The translations under genes were made by a program, and so were the position numbers. A stretch of 64,000 nt of DNA from Flavipsychrobacter sp. (GTDB lineage Bacteria; Bacteroidota; Bacteroidia; Chitinophagales; Chitinophagaceae). The DNA lies in contig JAJNBJ010000019.1 of the NCBI GenBank assembly GCA_021155965.1, positions 22,479 through 86,478 of the forward strand, given 5' to 3'. Numbering within the stretch: the first letter of the stretch is position 1; each line of letters starts with the position of its first letter. A model generated the notes under the pieces. The model was not told the origin of the DNA. It saw only the letters and a list, made by a program, of their open reading frames with translations, and did no database searches. Shown one piece after another: positions 63,489-64,000 of this stretch.

Positions 63489-63800
63489 CTATTTCTTTTT
63501 ATATTGAACGGTGGTTACATCTATCTTATCATATTCAGCATGCGTACCAAACCACTTTACCTGTATTGTCTTGTACTCAAATACCATTCTCACTACCAGC
63601 CTGTATTTATTCCCCAAAATATTGAACACCACCCTGTCATCAGCCACAATACTTGCATTGCCATACGTCCGCTTAAGCTCATTGAAGTTACTGAAGGAGC
63701 ATTTTACCAGCTCATGATACCACTCCTGCAATGCAATAGCTGCTTCCGGGCACTTCTTACAATAATAAAGTAAGGTTGCTCTCGCGATTATATTGTACAC
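63489..63800 (-). CDS. higB: HigB-type toxin (RelE superfamily)
   Basis: 103 residues from GTG at 63800. HigB_toxin family features: N-terminal IIARATLLYYCKKCPEAA, then ADDRVVFNILGNKYRLVVRMVF and IQVKWFGTHAEYDKID. It cleaves mRNA at the ribosome. It is first in the toxin-antitoxin operon, with the antitoxin gene 2 nt downstream. Its GTG lies 4 nt after the -7 box, so the mRNA is near-leaderless. Confidence 0.88.
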   Translation of the reverse strand: MYNIIARATLLYYCKKCPEAAIALQEWYHELVKCSFSNFNELKRTYGNASIVADDRVVFNILGNKYRLVVRMVFEYKTIQVKWFGTHAEYDKIDVTTVQYKKK

Positions 63801-63804
63801 CGCT

Positions 63805-63858
63805 CAAAGATAAGAAGTTTACTAATGGAAAACAAAAATGAGTTTTCCATTAGTAAAC
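63805..63858 (-). promoter_or_regulatory. higBA promoter and 17-bp inverted-repeat operator
   Basis: On the minus strand, -7 TATCTTTG (63812-63805) and TTTG (63836-63833) are 20 nt apart. GTTTACTAATGGAAAAC (63817-63833) and GTTTTCCATTAGTAAAC (63842-63858) form a perfect 17-bp inverted repeat, 8-nt spacer. It overlaps the -33 region and is the probable HigA operator. Confidence 0.8.
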
Positions 63859-63901
63859 TACAGCACTTCAAAGAAAAGAACACTCGCGCCGTACAAGCAA
63901 G

Positions 63902-64000
63902 CTGTCTTGTCCTGAAATAGGTTTACAATCTTTGTAATCATGATTAGGAGGGAAGAAGTATCAAAAAAGCAGCAAATTATCTCAGAATATTTGAGTGGAA
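63902..64000 (+). mobile_element. Left end of an insertion sequence (probable)
   Basis: A terminal-repeat-like TGTCTTGTCCTGAAATAGG (63903 onward) precedes an ATG at 63940 that opens a partial ORF (MIRREEVSKKQQIISEYLSG). Its beginning resembles IS3-type OrfA transposase helices in Bacteroidota. Only 20 codons are visible, so the call is tentative. The window ends inside it. Confidence 0.45.
63940..64000 (+). CDS. Transposase N-terminus (partial, tentative)
   Basis: Twenty codons from ATG to the window end (MIRREEVSKKQQIISEYLSG). The KKQQIISEYLSG helix resembles the start of Bacteroidota IS3-type OrfA proteins, in which an HTH would follow. Everything else lies beyond the window. Confidence 0.4.
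   Translation, partial: MIRREEVSKKQQIISEYLSG

Overview
The window reads as a chromosomal segment of a Bacteroidota bacterium, most likely a Chitinophagaceae-type relative. The evidence is the gene content (DUF4266/DUF3570 pair, DUF3822-rsmD-coaD, DUF3276/PUR protein, ExbB-ExbD-ExbD-TonB, type IX secretion sorting tails, Reg_prop/Y_Y_Y histidine kinase, WbqC proteins) and repeated TAnnTTTG-type -7 boxes, several with an upstream TTTG/TTG about 19-21 nt away. No rRNA, tRNA or CRISPR array was recognised.

Layout. 1-2.2 kb: tail of a DUF4266/DUF3570 unit, then a poorly coding stretch with a GGTATA repeat block. 2.2-10.5 kb: an M28 peptidase, acetyltransferases, a methyltransferase, an ArsR-SRPBCC-DoxX operon with a strong double operator, and a MATE exporter. 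10.5-22.6 kb: housekeeping and envelope genes, including an ECF sigma factor with a structured leader, rsmE, DUF4159, an apparently inactive serine-hydrolase homologue, Maf, UbiA, pyrE, a NUDIX hydrolase and DUF3822-rsmD-coaD. 22.6-33 kb: secreted proteins, a second MATE exporter, a large propeller histidine kinase with its LuxR-type regulator, a WapI-like protein, asnS and a TSUP permease. 33.1-36.2 kb: an ExbB-ExbD-ExbD-TonB energy-transduction operon. 36.3-38.9 kb: a VapBC-type toxin-antitoxin pair, a frame-disrupted NHL-repeat secreted protein and DUF3276.

38.9-59.5 kb is a surface-polysaccharide region with switching strands. The minus-strand block 44970-38903 runs UDP-GlcNAc 2-epimerase, PIG-L deacetylase, GNAT, WbqC, asparagine-synthase-like amidotransferase and GT4. 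The plus block 45138-48644 holds a glycosyltransferase, a WlbA-like dehydrogenase and a WlbB-like acetyltransferase. A further set (59526-48646, mixed strands) holds a Wzt-type ATPase without a permease, a VioA-like aminotransferase, two tandem methyltransferases, a second WbqC, a divergent short DegT-like protein, GT2, a formyltransferase, a polysaccharide deacetylase, GT4 and a sugar epimerase. Together these suggest an envelope glycan with diacetamido-uronic acid (possibly amidated) and N-formylated amino sugars. That chemistry is inference.

59.6-64 kb: secreted proteins, one with a T9SS tail, flanked by a diverged duplicated intergenic segment; a PDZ/MORN-like protein; a HigBA toxin-antitoxin pair with a perfect 17-bp inverted-repeat operator; and the probable left end of an insertion sequence at the window edge.

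Most notable: the sigma-factor leader whose hairpin ends at the start codon, the SRPBCC-VOC fusion that appears to read through a former spacer, the serine-hydrolase homologue lacking its catalytic lysine, an RsmD with GPPY in place of DPPY, the JAB-like HSH...D secreted protein, and the WbqC/methyltransferase/short-aminotransferase cassette in the glycan locus.
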